This document shows positions 5,004 through 12,807 of a DNA stretch of 13,290 bases, in pieces. Origin of the DNA: Patescibacteria group bacterium (GTDB lineage Bacteria; Patescibacteriota; Patescibacteriia; UBA1558; GWA2-36-10); NCBI GenBank assembly GCA_030917205.1, contig JAUPVE010000007.1:1-13290 (forward strand), in the 5' to 3' direction. Every line of letters starts with the position of its first letter. Position 1 is the stretch's first letter. Made by a program: the position numbers and the translations under genes. Below the pieces are notes generated by a model, which had not been told where the DNA came from, searched no databases, and worked only from the letters and a program-made list of their open reading frames with translations.

Positions 5004-6440
5004 ATGACTAATGCCCAAAAAATAACTTCCAACACTAGTTGGTATTTACTGGCTTTGATAGTGCAGAAGCTTTTGTCTTTTGGTTATTTTACTATTTTAG
5101 CTCGTTTTTTGGGGCCAGAGAGCTATGGTCAGTATCAGTTGGCTATTAATTTTGCCATGATGCTATCAGTGATTGCTGATTTGGGTCTGTCGGCTGTTCT
5201 GATCCGAGAGACTGCTCGTCAGGTGATTGATCAAGACAAGCTTTTTAGACAATTATTTTCTTTGAAAATAATTTTGAGTATCCTGACCGCAGTCACTATC
5301 ATCATCGGTGATATTCTCCTATACGCCAACAACCCAGTGCGTCCTTTGATCTACCTGACAGCCTTGATAGTTATTATTGATAGTTTTACTTTGTTGTTTT
5401 ATGGTTTTATTCGTGGCCAACAAAATTTACGTTATGAATCAATTGGTACGATTATTTTTCAAGTTATTATTTTAGTGTTTGGTTTATTGTTGATGCAGTT
5501 TAGCCAAAGTATTTTATATTTTATTCTAGTAGTTTTAGCTGCTAGTTTTTTTAATTTTTTATATTCTTTTATTCTTTTGCATAAAAAATATAATTTAAAA
5601 TTGACCTGGTATTTTGATAAGCAGTTAATTAAAAATATTTTATTGATTGCTTGGCCTTTTGCTTTGTCAGCCTTATTTGCCAAGGTCTATGCTTATGTTG
5701 ATGGTTTGATTTTGGAAAATATTCATGGGGCTGCAAGTTTGGGTATTTATAGTGTAGCCTACAAAGTGACTTTTGCTTTTCAGTTTATACCGCTAGCTTT
5801 TGTTGCTGCTTTATATCCAGCCTTTGCCCATTATTGGCAAAATGACAAAACTCAATTAGAAAAAACTTTATTTAAATCTATAAATTATTTAGCTTATATT
5901 GCCTTGCCTATTGCCATGGGTATCGGTACTTTGGCACCGTTTATTATCAAGAGTTTATATACTAGTAATTATTCTGGCTCGGCTGCGCCTTTGCAGATCC
6001 TGATAGCTAGTTTACCATTTTTATTTATCAACTTTGCTTTGTCTTATTTTTTGAATGCGACTGATAGGCAGAGGACCAATACTTTGAATTTAGCTTTAGT
6101 CATGATTTTAAACATTGTCTTAAATATTGTTTTGATTCCTCAGTGGCAAGCTCAGGGAGCAGCCGCTGCTTCTACAATCAGCACTGTGGCTTTGTTTTGC
6201 CTCAATTTAGCGGCTGTTTATAGGGTGACTGCCATCAAGCTAGGGAATTGGTGGCCGATTGCCAAGGCTACGGCAGCGGCTTTGTTGATGGCTACGGTAG
6301 TTTGGTACTCAAGTGATTTTTTAAATATTTGGTTAGATATTATTTTGGGTTTTGCGGTTTATTTTATTTTATTATTTATTTTTAAAAATATTGGTCGAGC
6401 TGATTATCTTTATCTAAAAGCTTCTTTGAAGAAAAGTTAG
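5004..6440 (+). CDS. Wzx-type polysaccharide flippase (MOP superfamily)
   Basis: This protein probably flips lipid-linked oligosaccharide across the cytoplasmic membrane. The 478 residues consist largely of hydrophobic helices, roughly 12-14 (for example 11-33, 45-66, 86-106, 114-135, 146-164, 168-191, 210-228, 293-314, 328-349, 360-377, 386-405, 418-435, 440-460). The N-terminal motif with LARFLGPESYGQYQLA (32-47) and DLGLSAVLIRETAR (59-72) is characteristic of the Polysacc_synt/RfbX family. Length fits the 400-500 residue norm. It leads an operon of glycosyltransferases and a polymerase, which supports a Wzx role rather than MATE drug export or MurJ. The substrate cannot be read from sequence. 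The start codon is fixed by the leaderless promoter and the N-terminal motif. Codon choice here is clearly more AT-rich than in the ribosomal genes. Confidence 0.88.
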   Translation: MTNAQKITSNTSWYLLALIVQKLLSFGYFTILARFLGPESYGQYQLAINFAMMLSVIADLGLSAVLIRETARQVIDQDKLFRQLFSLKIILSILTAVTIIIGDILLYANNPVRPLIYLTALIVIIDSFTLLFYGFIRGQQNLRYESIGTIIFQVIILVFGLLLMQFSQSILYFILVVLAASFFNFLYSFILLHKKYNLKLTWYFDKQLIKNILLIAWPFALSALFAKVYAYVDGLILENIHGAASLGIYSVAYKVTFAFQFIPLAFVAALYPAFAHYWQNDKTQLEKTLFKSINYLAYIALPIAMGIGTLAPFIIKSLYTSNYSGSAAPLQILIASLPFLFINFALSYFLNATDRQRTNTLNLALVMILNIVLNIVLIPQWQAQGAAAASTISTVALFCLNLAAVYRVTAIKLGNWWPIAKATAAALLMATVVWYSSDFLNIWLDIILGFAVYFILLFIFKNIGRADYLYLKASLKKS

Positions 6441-6449
6441 AAAGTTAGG

Positions 6450-7541
6450 ATGAAAAAAGTTTTATTACTCACTCATGAATATTATCCTTTTGCCGGCGGT
6501 GTAGCTAGGTATTGTTATAATTTATTCAAAAATTTTCCAGCCGATAAATATATTGTCATGACTGATTGTAGAGCAGTCAAAAATAGCGCTAGTACAATAC
6601 AGACAAAATTGTTGACTCCGTATATTTGGCCACATTGGTTGATTGGTTTGTGGTCTGTGATGAGGGTGGTGAAAAAAAATAAAATAGAAATAATTTTTAC
6701 TCCCAATATTTTACCACTTGGCTCCATTGCTTATTTTATCAAAAAAATATTTGGCCTGCCTTATGTTATTTCATTGCATGGCTTGGATATTAATTTGGCT
6801 TTGAAAAATAAGCCGGCTTTAGCTAAGAAAATATTAGTCAGTGCCGAAAAGGTGATTTGTAATACTGAGTACACAGCTAGTTTGATAAAAGATTTTGTAG
6901 TATCAGAAAAAATTCAAGTCATCTACCCAAGTGCTGATATTGATTCAACCCTAGTCAGCGCCCAGCAGCTTAGTGCTTTAAAAAAGCAATACAATATCAC
7001 TGACGAAAAAGTTATTTTGACAGTCGGGCGCTTGGTGCCTCGCAAAGGACAGTATTTGGTCATCAAGGCCTTGCAAGCTTTGGGTGATTTTAAATTTAAG
7101 TATTTCATTGTTGGTGATGGACCAGCCAAAAGTGTTTTAGCCAAACAGATTCAAGAAGCTCATTTAGAAGATAAAGTTTTTTTACTGGATAATGTTACTG
7201 ATACAGAGTTAAGATCCTTCTATCACTTAGCTGATATTTTTGCCCTACCCAATCAATCATTGGGTACTGACGTCGAAGGTTTTGGTATAGTTTTTTTAGA
7301 GGCTGCAGCTTTTCATCTGGCTATCATTGCTGGTCCTAGTGGCGGAGTGCAGGAAGTATTTACCGGTCAGGATGATGTACTTTATGCTGAGGATGAAGTG
7401 GCGGTCAAGCAAGCTTTACAAGATTTCATGAGCGATGAACAAAAAAGATTAAAATTTGCCCAAGCTGCCTATGAGCGTAGTGAATATTTTAAGCAAATAG
7501 CAAAAGATAATATTAAATCCTTAGCCAAAATTTTAAGTTAA
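6450..7541 (+). CDS. GT4 family glycosyltransferase, PimB-like
   Basis: This 363-residue GT-B retaining glycosyltransferase probably adds a hexose (GDP-mannose-dependent relatives exist) to a lipid-linked glycan on the cytoplasmic face. The N-terminal half has the glycine-rich acceptor loop HEYYPFAGGVARY (9-21) and SLHGLD (108-113). The linker VICNTEYTASLI (135-146) precedes the donor-binding half, which has TVGRLVPRKG (191-200; Arg194 and Lys199 at the phosphate-binding positions), IVGDGP (220-225), and the EX7E motif from Glu276 to Glu284 in DVEGFGIVFLEA. These match the phosphatidylinositol mannosyltransferase-like branch of GT4. It starts 9 nt after the flippase stop and 4 nt before the next transferase stands its stop, so cotranscription is likely. 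Donor and acceptor specificity are not determinable. Confidence 0.88.
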   Translation: MKKVLLLTHEYYPFAGGVARYCYNLFKNFPADKYIVMTDCRAVKNSASTIQTKLLTPYIWPHWLIGLWSVMRVVKKNKIEIIFTPNILPLGSIAYFIKKIFGLPYVISLHGLDINLALKNKPALAKKILVSAEKVICNTEYTASLIKDFVVSEKIQVIYPSADIDSTLVSAQQLSALKKQYNITDEKVILTVGRLVPRKGQYLVIKALQALGDFKFKYFIVGDGPAKSVLAKQIQEAHLEDKVFLLDNVTDTELRSFYHLADIFALPNQSLGTDVEGFGIVFLEAAAFHLAIIAGPSGGVQEVFTGQDDVLYAEDEVAVKQALQDFMSDEQKRLKFAQAAYERSEYFKQIAKDNIKSLAKILS

Positions 7542-7545
7542 AAAT

Positions 7546-8715
7546 ATGAATCAATACGATGTAATCATGTTTGGTATGTCCAATCACTCCGAGTGGGATA
7601 GAGGGGTATCAAACAGAAATTATCATGTCCTCAAAGAATTGTTGAGTAAACCAGAAATCAACAAAGTGCTTTATGTTGATTATTTGCCACTGACTTGGAA
7701 GAGAGCCTTGCGGATTTTGAAAGAAGATATCTTTGTGAATAAAAAAGCAGCGACAGTCATCAAGCGTTCGGCTACTTTCAAAGTGTCCAAAGTTTCAGAA
7801 AAACTTTATGTTTATTCTGATATCAATTTTGTTTTTTCACCATTGATGACAGTCAATAATATCAAAAAAATAGCCTTGAAATTAAATTTTGGAGATTTAG
7901 TTTTGTGGTCATTTAATCCCTTCATTGCTCCTTATTGGCAAAAGTTTGGTTCTAAACTGATTGTTTTTGATGCGGTGGATAATTGGTCGGCGCATTCTTC
8001 TTATATCAAGATGCAGGCTCGTTTGAAAAAAGCCTACGAGTTGGTGAAAAATGAGGCTGATATTATCTACACGGTTTCCAAAAATTTATTGAATTTTTTT
8101 GAAGATCAAGCCAATGTGCATTGGATCCCCAATGGTGTAGATTTTATACATTACAACAAGCAGTATTCTTTGATCAATCGTGATATTGCTGATGTCAAAA
8201 AACCAATCATCGGCTACATTGGTATCATCCAAGAAAAAGTAGATTTAGATTTAGTACATTATCTAGCTGAAAAAAATCCAGACAAATCTATTGTCTTGGT
8301 CGGCCCGATTTGGGATGAGCAATCTTTACAAAAAAAAGAATTAAAAAATTATAAAAATATTCATTTTTTGGGCTACAAGTCTTACGAAGAAGCCCCGATG
8401 TATATCCAGCAATTTGATATCGGTATAGTGCCACATCGAGCTAATGATTTTAGTGTGAGTACTAATCCGATGAAAGTCTACGAGTATTTGGCTTGTGGTA
8501 AACCGGTAGTCTCAACAGAAAATGTCGGTACCGAAAATATGAATGATATTATCAAAGTAGCCAGTGGCTATGAAGACTTCAATCAGCTGGTCAATGAGGC
8601 ATTACAAGCTAGCTCAACAGAGCAGGTACAAGCTAGACAGGATTTTGCCAAAAAATATTCTTGGTACAATACCGTGGAAAAAATGTTAGATTTAATTAAC
8701 AAAAAATTATTATAA
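7546..8715 (+). CDS. GT-B glycosyltransferase, TuaH/GT4-like
   Basis: This 389-residue GT-B fold protein resembles TuaH-type teichuronic acid glycosyltransferases. Features are an N-terminal GMSNHSEWDRGVSNRN (10-25), VLWSFNPFIAPYW (119-131), the VFDAVDNWSAH segment (140-150), which matches the family's 'YDCVDDW' motif, DIIYTVSKNL (172-181), and WIPNGVDF (193-200). The donor half has IGYIGIIQEKVDLDL (222-236), LVGP (251-254), IHFLGYKSYEEAP (272-284) and the C-terminal STNPMKVYEYLACGKPVV (305-322), in which Lys310 and Glu313 sit where the EX7E-type donor residues lie. It starts 4 nt after the GT4 gene and ends 2 nt before the next. It probably transfers a sugar to a surface-polymer intermediate; the name tuaH is not assigned because the pathway differs. 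Confidence 0.82.
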   Translation: MNQYDVIMFGMSNHSEWDRGVSNRNYHVLKELLSKPEINKVLYVDYLPLTWKRALRILKEDIFVNKKAATVIKRSATFKVSKVSEKLYVYSDINFVFSPLMTVNNIKKIALKLNFGDLVLWSFNPFIAPYWQKFGSKLIVFDAVDNWSAHSSYIKMQARLKKAYELVKNEADIIYTVSKNLLNFFEDQANVHWIPNGVDFIHYNKQYSLINRDIADVKKPIIGYIGIIQEKVDLDLVHYLAEKNPDKSIVLVGPIWDEQSLQKKELKNYKNIHFLGYKSYEEAPMYIQQFDIGIVPHRANDFSVSTNPMKVYEYLACGKPVVSTENVGTENMNDIIKVASGYEDFNQLVNEALQASSTEQVQARQDFAKKYSWYNTVEKMLDLINKKLL

Positions 8716-8717
8716 GT

Positions 8718-9584
8718 ATGAACCCGAAAATATCAGTTATTATTGTTAACTGGCGCGTAAGAAAATTATTAGAAGAATGTCTGCGTAGTATTTATCGACA
8801 AGCTGACGCTGAAGAGGTTGAGGTGATTGTGGTAGACAATGACTCGCAAGATAGTACCTCTGAAATGCTGATGGTACAGTTTCCTCAGGTCAAGAGTATT
8901 GCCTTGGCCAAGAATAAGGGCTTTGCCTATGCTAATAATTTAGGTATCAAGATAGCTAGTGGTCAACTAATAATGCTACTAAATCCCGATACAGTATTAA
9001 ATGATATTTTTTTTACCCAAGTCTTTGAATACATGGCGAGCAATCCCAATGCCGCTATTGTTGGTCCACTGATTTTAAACAATGACTCTAGTGTCCAGGC
9101 CTCAGTCAGGCGTTTTCCAGATTGGCGATCACAGATGCTGATTTTGTTAAAGATGAAAAATATTATGCCCCAGCAAAAATGGCTGGCCAATTATCTGATC
9201 CAAAATTTTGATTATCAATCTACAGCCGAGGTAGATCAGATCATGGGCGCAGCCATGATCATCAGACGTAGTACTTTTGATAAGATTGGCTTATTGGATT
9301 CAAAATATTTTATTTGGTTTGAGGAAGTAGATTTTTGCCAGCGTGCTAAAAAACATGGCCTTAGCATCAAGTTTGTACCTAGTTTTTCTTTGAAGCATTA
9401 TGGTGGGGCTAGCTTTGAGCAGGCACCGACCGTCGCTAAACAGTTGATGTTCAATCGTAGTATGATGCGTTATTTTTCTAAACATCAGCCGGCTTGGCAA
9501 GTTATTATTTTGGCTTTAGTCTTACCAGTCAATTTATTATTAACAGCTCTTTATGGTCTCTATCTACGAGCTAGAGCGGAGTAA
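8718..9584 (+). CDS. GT2 family glycosyltransferase (WbbL/rhamnosyltransferase-like) with C-terminal membrane helix
   Basis: This is a 288-residue GT-A inverting transferase of the COG1216 type. It begins ISVIIVNWRV (5-14), has VIVVDNDSQDST (36-47; Asp40 at the nucleotide site), NKGFAYANNLGIKIASG (66-82), and an NPD motif (89-91) at the metal-binding DxD position. The later motif GAAMIIRRSTFDKIGLLD (177-194) leads to FIWFEEVDFCQRAKKHG (198-214), whose Glu203/Asp205 region matches the catalytic ED.D element. A hydrophobic C-terminal segment (261-282) should anchor the enzyme in the membrane. Relatives often transfer rhamnose from dTDP-rhamnose. The last 32 bases overlap the start of the next gene, suggesting translational coupling. 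It is similar in layout to the GT2 at the end of the cluster. Confidence 0.88.
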   Translation: MNPKISVIIVNWRVRKLLEECLRSIYRQADAEEVEVIVVDNDSQDSTSEMLMVQFPQVKSIALAKNKGFAYANNLGIKIASGQLIMLLNPDTVLNDIFFTQVFEYMASNPNAAIVGPLILNNDSSVQASVRRFPDWRSQMLILLKMKNIMPQQKWLANYLIQNFDYQSTAEVDQIMGAAMIIRRSTFDKIGLLDSKYFIWFEEVDFCQRAKKHGLSIKFVPSFSLKHYGGASFEQAPTVAKQLMFNRSMMRYFSKHQPAWQVIILALVLPVNLLLTALYGLYLRARAE

Positions 9585-10953
9585 AACCTTTTATTTTTGG
9601 CTTAGCACTTTATTGTTTTTAGAGTTGCTATCAGTTTTAGCTTGGGCCTATCAGCCTTTGGCTATTATTTTTTTATTTATTTTAGCTATTATTTTAGTAT
9701 TGGCTTATCGGCGTGATAGGCAATACTTAATCTTCTTACCCTTAGCAGAGCTTTTTTGGGGTAGTATGGGTCGTAGTATCCAGTATGATTTTTTTAGTTT
9801 ACGCTGGTTAGTATTTATTATTACTATTTTATTTTTTTTGATCAGCCATGCTAAAAATTTGAGAAATTTGAAAATTGTCAAAAATAAAATATTAGGTAGA
9901 TTTTTTATAGTTTATTTTTTACTAATTTTATTGTTTATTGTTTTAGCTTTTATTAATCAACATTCGGCTCGCAATATTTTTCTAGATGCCAATGCTTATT
10001 TTTATTTTTTGTATTTACCGATTTGGCTTCAGTATTATGATGCACAGGTTTTGAAAAAAATAGTTAAGATTTTATTAGCAAGTTCCCTGGTTATTGCCCT
10101 CAAGACTATTGTCACTTTCTATTTATTTACGCAGAGCAGTTTTGATTTAGTGTCCTACTACAAATGGATCAGGGATACTAGGACAGGTGAGATCACACGA
10201 CTAGATAATGGTTTTGTGAGAATATTTTTTCAGTCACAGATTTATGTGCTAGTTGCTTGGGCTATCATGTTTGATAAAGCGATCAAGAATAATTTGACTA
10301 GCAAAAATTTTATTTATTTACTTTTATTTTCAGCAGCTCTTTATATTTCATTGTCTCGTAGCTTATGGCTGGGTTTATTGTTAGTAATTTTTATATTAGT
10401 TGTTTTAAATAAAAATAAACTAAAGTCGATAAAATATTTATTGCTATTGGGTGTGTCTAGTTACGCTTTAGTTATTATACTTTTTAATTTCCCCAAATAT
10501 CATCAAGTAAATTTATTTAATAACCGCAGTGTCGATACTCAAGAAGCAGCGGTGGCTACCAGAACTATTTTGTTGCCCATCATGTTAGACAGTATCAAGC
10601 ACCAACCTATTTTAGGATATGGTTTTGGCCAAGAACTGACTTTTTTGAGTCAGGATCCACGCAGCAAAAATGAGTTGAATCCGACTGGGCAGAGGACAAC
10701 CTTTTCTTTTGAGTGGGGTTGGCTGGATTTTATGCTTAAAGGTGGCCTGCTATTGGCTCTATTCTTCGTTTACAGCTTGTTTTATATTATTAGGGGTACT
10801 TATGCTATAATAAAACTTGAGCCCAAATTTACGGCTTATTTAGCCATTTTTTTGGCCTTACCCTTGATCCATGTTTTTACTCCCTACTTGAATCATCCCT
10901 TGGGTTTGGGCTTACTAGTATTGGGTCTTATAAACACTAAATATAATGTCTAA
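9553..10953 (+). CDS. O-antigen ligase/polymerase family membrane protein (Wzy/WaaL-like)
   Basis: This 466-residue polytopic protein has about a dozen hydrophobic helices (for example 13-32, 36-51, 82-98, 115-134, 150-161, 171-192, 226-239, 252-265, 270-285, 293-311, 396-414, 425-442, 448-460). The Wzy_C signature is visible: YISLSRSLWLGLLLV (264-278; conserved Arg269), then the outer loop with VATRTILLPIMLDSIKHQPILGYGFG, in which Arg337, His350 and the GYGFG (355-359) are family-typical. It either polymerises repeat units (Wzy) or ligates glycan to an acceptor (WaaL-type); sequence alone cannot separate these. The ATG at 9553 overlaps the preceding GT2 by 32 nt. No later ATG lies before the first helix, so this start is preferred. 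It overlaps the next gene by 8 nt. Confidence 0.83.
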   Translation: MVSIYELERSKTFYFWLSTLLFLELLSVLAWAYQPLAIIFLFILAIILVLAYRRDRQYLIFLPLAELFWGSMGRSIQYDFFSLRWLVFIITILFFLISHAKNLRNLKIVKNKILGRFFIVYFLLILLFIVLAFINQHSARNIFLDANAYFYFLYLPIWLQYYDAQVLKKIVKILLASSLVIALKTIVTFYLFTQSSFDLVSYYKWIRDTRTGEITRLDNGFVRIFFQSQIYVLVAWAIMFDKAIKNNLTSKNFIYLLLFSAALYISLSRSLWLGLLLVIFILVVLNKNKLKSIKYLLLLGVSSYALVIILFNFPKYHQVNLFNNRSVDTQEAAVATRTILLPIMLDSIKHQPILGYGFGQELTFLSQDPRSKNELNPTGQRTTFSFEWGWLDFMLKGGLLLALFFVYSLFYIIRGTYAIIKLEPKFTAYLAIFLALPLIHVFTPYLNHPLGLGLLVLGLINTKYNV

Positions 10954-11953
10954 AATAGGAGAAAAAAATTTAACAGTGACAGTTTGTCTTTTGACTTGGA
11001 ATGGTGAAAAATACTTACCGGCTTTTTTGAATAGTTTGTTAGAGCAAACTTTTAGCAATTGGGAACTTTTGGTTTTGGATAATGCCTCAGCTGACAAGTC
11101 AGTATCTATTATCAATGAGTATTATCCGCCAGCTAAAATAATTAGACAAAAACAAAATCAAGGTTTTGCCAAAGGCAATAATCTTTTAATAAAATGGTCA
11201 AAGTCTGATTATGTTTTGGTGGTCAATCAAGATGTTGTTCTGGCTAAAAATTATATCCAGGTCTTGGTTGATTTTTTGGAAAAACATCCGCAGGCAGGAA
11301 GTAGTGCTGGTAAGATATTTTATTGGGATTTTGAAAACCATATCATGAGTAGCCAAATTGATTCTTTTGGCTTAAAAATTGATCGTCGCCGTGCAGTTTC
11401 TGATTGGCTACAGGGCCAAGAAGATGTACCGATGGAGACGCAAGAAGTTTTTGGTTTATCGGGCGCAGTAGTGATGTATCGACGCAAAGCTTTGGAGTCA
11501 GTCAAGTATCGTACCCAAGGTGATGACTATGAATATTTTGATGAAGATTTTTTTGCCTACAAAGAAGATGTTGATTTAGCTTGGCGACTACGTCTCTGGG
11601 CTTGGGAAAATTGGCTAGTAGCAGACACTCAGGCTTATCATGATAGAACTATAGCAGCCCAGCGCTCACCAAAAGATCGGCGTTTTCGTGGCTTAGCCAA
11701 TAAGCTGTCTTATCGCAATCATATTTGGGTATTGTATAAAAATTCTTTTTTTAAAGATGTATTACATGATGGGCGTTTTATCCTATGGTATGAATTCAAA
11801 AAATTAATGTATTTGATTATTTTTGAACGTCAGAGTTTGCAGGCTTGGAAAGATTTTATCAAGTGTTACTCCAAGATGAGAAAAAAACGCAAATATATGA
11901 TGACTAATAATCAAGTAAAATCTGATAGTATAAACAAATGGTTTTATCAATAG
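10946..11953 (+). CDS. GT2 family glycosyltransferase, divergent copy
   Basis: This 335-residue GT-A family 2 protein has VTVCLLTWNGEKYL (11-24), LLVLDNASADKS (41-52; Asp45), NQGFAKGNN (71-79), a variant NQD (94-96) where the other two GT2 enzymes have NPD, and FGLSGAVVMYRRKAL (169-183) leading to FFAYKEDVDLAWRLRLWG-like sequence (202-218; Glu207, Asp208, Asp210). An extra segment (about 125-165) before the acceptor region and a basic C-terminal tail (309-320) set it apart from its neighbours. The ATG at 10946 overlaps the polymerase gene by 8 nt. An AGGAG at 10957-10961 lies inside the coding sequence, and a GTG at codon 11 (10976) would be an alternative start 14 nt further on. I keep the ATG because of the coupling overlap. 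The substrate is unknown. Confidence 0.87.
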   Translation: MSKIGEKNLTVTVCLLTWNGEKYLPAFLNSLLEQTFSNWELLVLDNASADKSVSIINEYYPPAKIIRQKQNQGFAKGNNLLIKWSKSDYVLVVNQDVVLAKNYIQVLVDFLEKHPQAGSSAGKIFYWDFENHIMSSQIDSFGLKIDRRRAVSDWLQGQEDVPMETQEVFGLSGAVVMYRRKALESVKYRTQGDDYEYFDEDFFAYKEDVDLAWRLRLWAWENWLVADTQAYHDRTIAAQRSPKDRRFRGLANKLSYRNHIWVLYKNSFFKDVLHDGRFILWYEFKKLMYLIIFERQSLQAWKDFIKCYSKMRKKRKYMMTNNQVKSDSINKWFYQ

Positions 11954-12744
11954 TAATTTTAAATTATAAAACAAAAAATCTTAGCAAAGAATTATTGAAA
12001 AATTTGCTTGATTTAAAATTGCCTTTTGAACACGAAATTATTGTGGTTGATAATGCTTCTTTTGATGGACTGGACACAGTCATCAAAAATAAATTTCCTA
12101 GTGTCAAATTTATACAAAGTCAAAAAAACGGTGGCTTTGCCTATGGTAATAATATTGGTATCAAGCAGGCGACTGGTAAGTATGTAATGATCTGTAATCC
12201 GGATTTGGCTATACTCAGTCAGGCCTTTGAACAGATGGTGGACTACATGGAAAAAAATGAGTCAGTTGGCTTGGCTGGTCCGAGGCTTATCAATGCTGAT
12301 AAAAGTATCCAGTATTCTTGTACTGATTTTCCAGATTGGCATTTGCCTATCTATCGTCGCACCATGTTTAGTGAGACTAAGTCTGGTAAAATTTGGTTGG
12401 ACAAATATTTATTAAAAAACCTTGATCATAGTCAGAATTTTTTTGTTCCAGCTTTGTTTGGTGCTTGTTTGATAGTGCGGCGCTCAGCTATAGCCAAAGT
12501 TGGTCTCTTGGACGAAAGATTTTTTATGTATATGGAAGATTTGGACTGGTCTAGACGTTTTTGGGAAAATGGTTTTAAGGTGGCCTACATCGGTGAGGCT
12601 GAGGTGATACACCTGCATCGTCGGCAGTCAGCCGCTGATAATTTGCCAAAATCGATCTTAAGTCGCTCCGCTAGGAATCACATCACTAGTTTTATCAAGT
12701 ATTTACTAAAATATAGGGGCAAAGAGCTACCCAAAGTAGTTTAA
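11938..12744 (+). CDS. GT2 family glycosyltransferase, WbbL-like
   Basis: This 268-residue GT-A family 2 protein has LSIVILNYKTKNL (3-15), IIVVDNASFDG (34-44; Asp38), NGGFAYGNNIGIKQATG (64-80), NPD (87-89), FGACLIVRRSAIAKVGLLD (174-192) and FFMYMEDLDWSRRFWENG (195-212; Glu200, Asp201, Asp203), followed by IHLHRRQS (224-231). The motif set, including FPDW (131-134), is shared with the GT2 at 8718-9584, suggesting related copies. It lacks that enzyme's C-terminal membrane helix. The start overlaps the previous gene by 16 nt, so coupled translation is likely. It is the last gene of the polysaccharide operon. The exact sugar is not determinable. Confidence 0.88.
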   Translation: MVLSIVILNYKTKNLSKELLKNLLDLKLPFEHEIIVVDNASFDGLDTVIKNKFPSVKFIQSQKNGGFAYGNNIGIKQATGKYVMICNPDLAILSQAFEQMVDYMEKNESVGLAGPRLINADKSIQYSCTDFPDWHLPIYRRTMFSETKSGKIWLDKYLLKNLDHSQNFFVPALFGACLIVRRSAIAKVGLLDERFFMYMEDLDWSRRFWENGFKVAYIGEAEVIHLHRRQSAADNLPKSILSRSARNHITSFIKYLLKYRGKELPKVV

Positions 12745-12763
12745 TTAGCTTATTTCCTTGCTA

Positions 12764-12785
12764 TTTTGGCCTAATTTAGCTAAAA
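12764..12785 (+). terminator. imperfect hairpin between the glycosyltransferase operon and lysS
   Basis: TTTTGGC (12764-12770) pairs with GCTAAAA (12779-12785), with one G-T wobble and an 8-base loop, 19 nt after the last glycosyltransferase stop. The following TTATTTCATAAA is T-rich but is not a run. It resembles the hairpin after murB in sequence (TTTTGGC..TAATTT..AGC) and may be a weak terminator of the same kind. The 63-nt gap (12745-12807) holds nothing else that can be supported. Confidence 0.33.
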
Positions 12786-12807
12786 TTATTTCATAAAATA
12801 TATTATT

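Noticed and set aside
12227..12415. Small plus-strand reading frame of 62 codons inside the last GT2 gene
   Set aside because: It lies wholly within a well-supported glycosyltransferase in another frame, has no recognisable motif and has no start context of its own.
29..12744. TGA-to-glycine recoding as in Gracilibacteria/Absconditabacteria
   Set aside because: Every gene reads through at family length under the standard bacterial code with no internal TGA, so no recoding is needed.
12764..12807. Dedicated leaderless promoter for lysS
   Set aside because: TAAAAT at 12794-12799 lies 8 nt before the ATG, but there is no extended -10 and no -35 at 16-18 bp. In sequence this AT-rich the match is weak.
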